Shown one piece after another: positions 63,457 through 64,000 of a DNA stretch of 64,000 nucleotides. The stretch is from positions 81,847 to 145,846 of the forward strand of contig NZ_JADNRA010000030.1 in assembly GCF_015709525.1 (NCBI RefSeq), given 5' to 3'. Under the pieces are notes generated by a model. It was not told the origin of the DNA. It saw only the letters and a list, made by a program, of their open reading frames with translations, and searched no databases. How positions within the stretch are numbered: the first letter of the stretch is position 1; every line of letters begins with the position of its first letter. The translations under genes were made by a program, and so were the position numbers. The stretch comes from Methylocystis sp. L43 (GTDB taxonomy: Bacteria > Pseudomonadota > Alphaproteobacteria > Rhizobiales > Beijerinckiaceae).

Positions 63457-64000
63457 CACTCCAGCTCCAACCGTTCGGCCGCCTTCGCGGATGGCGAAGC
63501 GCAGCTTCTCCTCCATGGCGATCGGCACGATCAGCGCGACTTCCATCGTCACATTGTCGCCCGGCATCACCATCTCCACGCCCTCGGGCAGCGTGACGAT
63601 GCCGGTCACGTCCGTCGTGCGGAAGTAGAATTGCGGGCGATAGTTGGTGAAGAACGGCGTATGACGGCCGCCCTCTTCCTTGGTGAGGATATACGCCTCA
63701 GCCTTGAACTTCGTGTGCGGCTTCACCGAGCCCGGCTTGCACAGCACCTGGCCGCGCTCGACGTCCTCGCGCTTCGTGCCGCGCAGCAGGCAGCCGACAT
63801 TGTCGCCCGCCTCGCCCTGGTCGAGCAGCTTGCGGAACATCTCGACGCCCGTCACCGTCGACTTCGTCGTCGGACGGATGCCGACGATCTCGACTTCCTC
63901 GCCCACCTTGATCACGCCGCGCTCGATGCGCCCCGTCACCACCGTGCCGCGGCCCGAAATCGAGAACACGTCCTCGACCGGCATCAGGAACGGCTGATCC
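63436..64000 (-). CDS. tuf: Elongation factor Tu, C-terminal part, 5' end cut by window edge
   Basis: EF-Tu delivers aminoacyl-tRNA to the ribosome. The visible 187 codons cover domains II and [76 protein letters not shown] and a final [10 protein letters not shown]. The GTPase domain lies beyond 64000. The gene end shows signs of recombination (see the entries at 63363-63395 and 63426-63456). Confidence 0.97.
   Translation of the reverse strand, partial: DQPFLMPVEDVFSISGRGTVVTGRIERGVIKVGEEVEIVGIRPTTKSTVTGVEMFRKLLDQGEAGDNVGCLLRGTKREDVERGQVLCKPGSVKPHTKFKAEAYILTKEEGGRHTPFFTNYRPQFYFRTTDVTGIVTLPEGVEMVMPGDNVTMEVALIVPIAMEEKLRFAIREGGRTVGAGVVASIIE

Overview
The window is GC-rich chromosomal DNA from an alphaproteobacterium of the Hyphomicrobiales (Rhizobiales). 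The evidence is the cell-cycle regulator SciP, the MoxR/DUF58/BatA-DUF4159 block, a lipoyl domain fused to pyruvate dehydrogenase E1-beta, and rhizobial-type palindromic intergenic repeats. A methanotroph-like Methylocystaceae/Beijerinckiaceae origin is plausible, but no methane-oxidation gene is present to prove it. Most genes are housekeeping genes in short operons whose start and stop codons overlap (ATGA, GTGA or TGATG).

Layout. 1-742: anmK, cut by the left edge. 960-7786: a reverse-strand operon moxR, DUF58, BatA/DUF4159 and a large membrane protein. 8128-9629: DUF6111 and tRNA nucleotidyltransferase. 9753-12678: D,D-carboxypeptidase, tmk, holB. 12767-15851: RlpA lipoprotein and recJ. 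16147-18809: an accessory operon with a MelC1-like caddie protein, a tyrosinase and a family I.5 lipase homologue without its nucleophile. 18827-24085: marC, an epimerase, cysK, a membrane protein, mobA, a thioredoxin-like protein and a frameshifted ccdA. 24355-29584: sciP, a flippase-like protein, Yip1, moaE, moaD, pgsA, doxX, rutE and a TPR protein. 29818-36675: an ACP-like protein with no modifiable serine, ilvD, a CHASE3 hybrid kinase, gpsA, a PLD-family protein and tsaD. 37033-42307: a Gly/Tyr-rich exported protein, hemC-hemD, a serine hydrolase and siroheme synthase. 42452-48614: a TonB-dependent siderophore receptor, cytochrome c, alkB and an ethylene-receptor-like hybrid kinase. 48811-53792: gpmA, dapB, mogA, a second RlpA-like protein, and thiC behind a TPP riboswitch. 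54149-61687: a FadL-type porin, a VOC protein, an Mrp/ApbC ATPase, a GDCCVxC protein, pdhA-pdhB-pdhC and a DUF1499 protein. 61902-64000: two small proteins, a NUDIX hydrolase and the 3' part of tuf.

How the genes relate. Four molybdenum-cofactor genes (mobA, moaD, moaE, mogA) are scattered through the window, which suggests that molybdoenzymes matter to this cell. hemC, hemD and cysG cover the branch from tetrapyrrole to siroheme. The recJ, holB, tmk, alkB and cca genes serve DNA and tRNA upkeep.

The strongest leads are four. First, the caddie/tyrosinase/pseudo-lipase operon: the lipase keeps its zinc ligands and catalytic Asp and His but has Gly where the nucleophile Ser should be. Second, a pyruvate dehydrogenase whose E2 has no lipoyl domain, leaving the E1-beta lipoyl domain as the only one encoded in this locus. 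Third, a 69-bp AT-rich patch (23 of 69 bases are G or C) inside recJ that keeps the protein sequence but uses quite different codons. Fourth, a second, differently coded tuf 3' end just beyond the real tuf stop, next to a 15-bp perfect inverted repeat. Family calls are from memory of the families; no database search was run.
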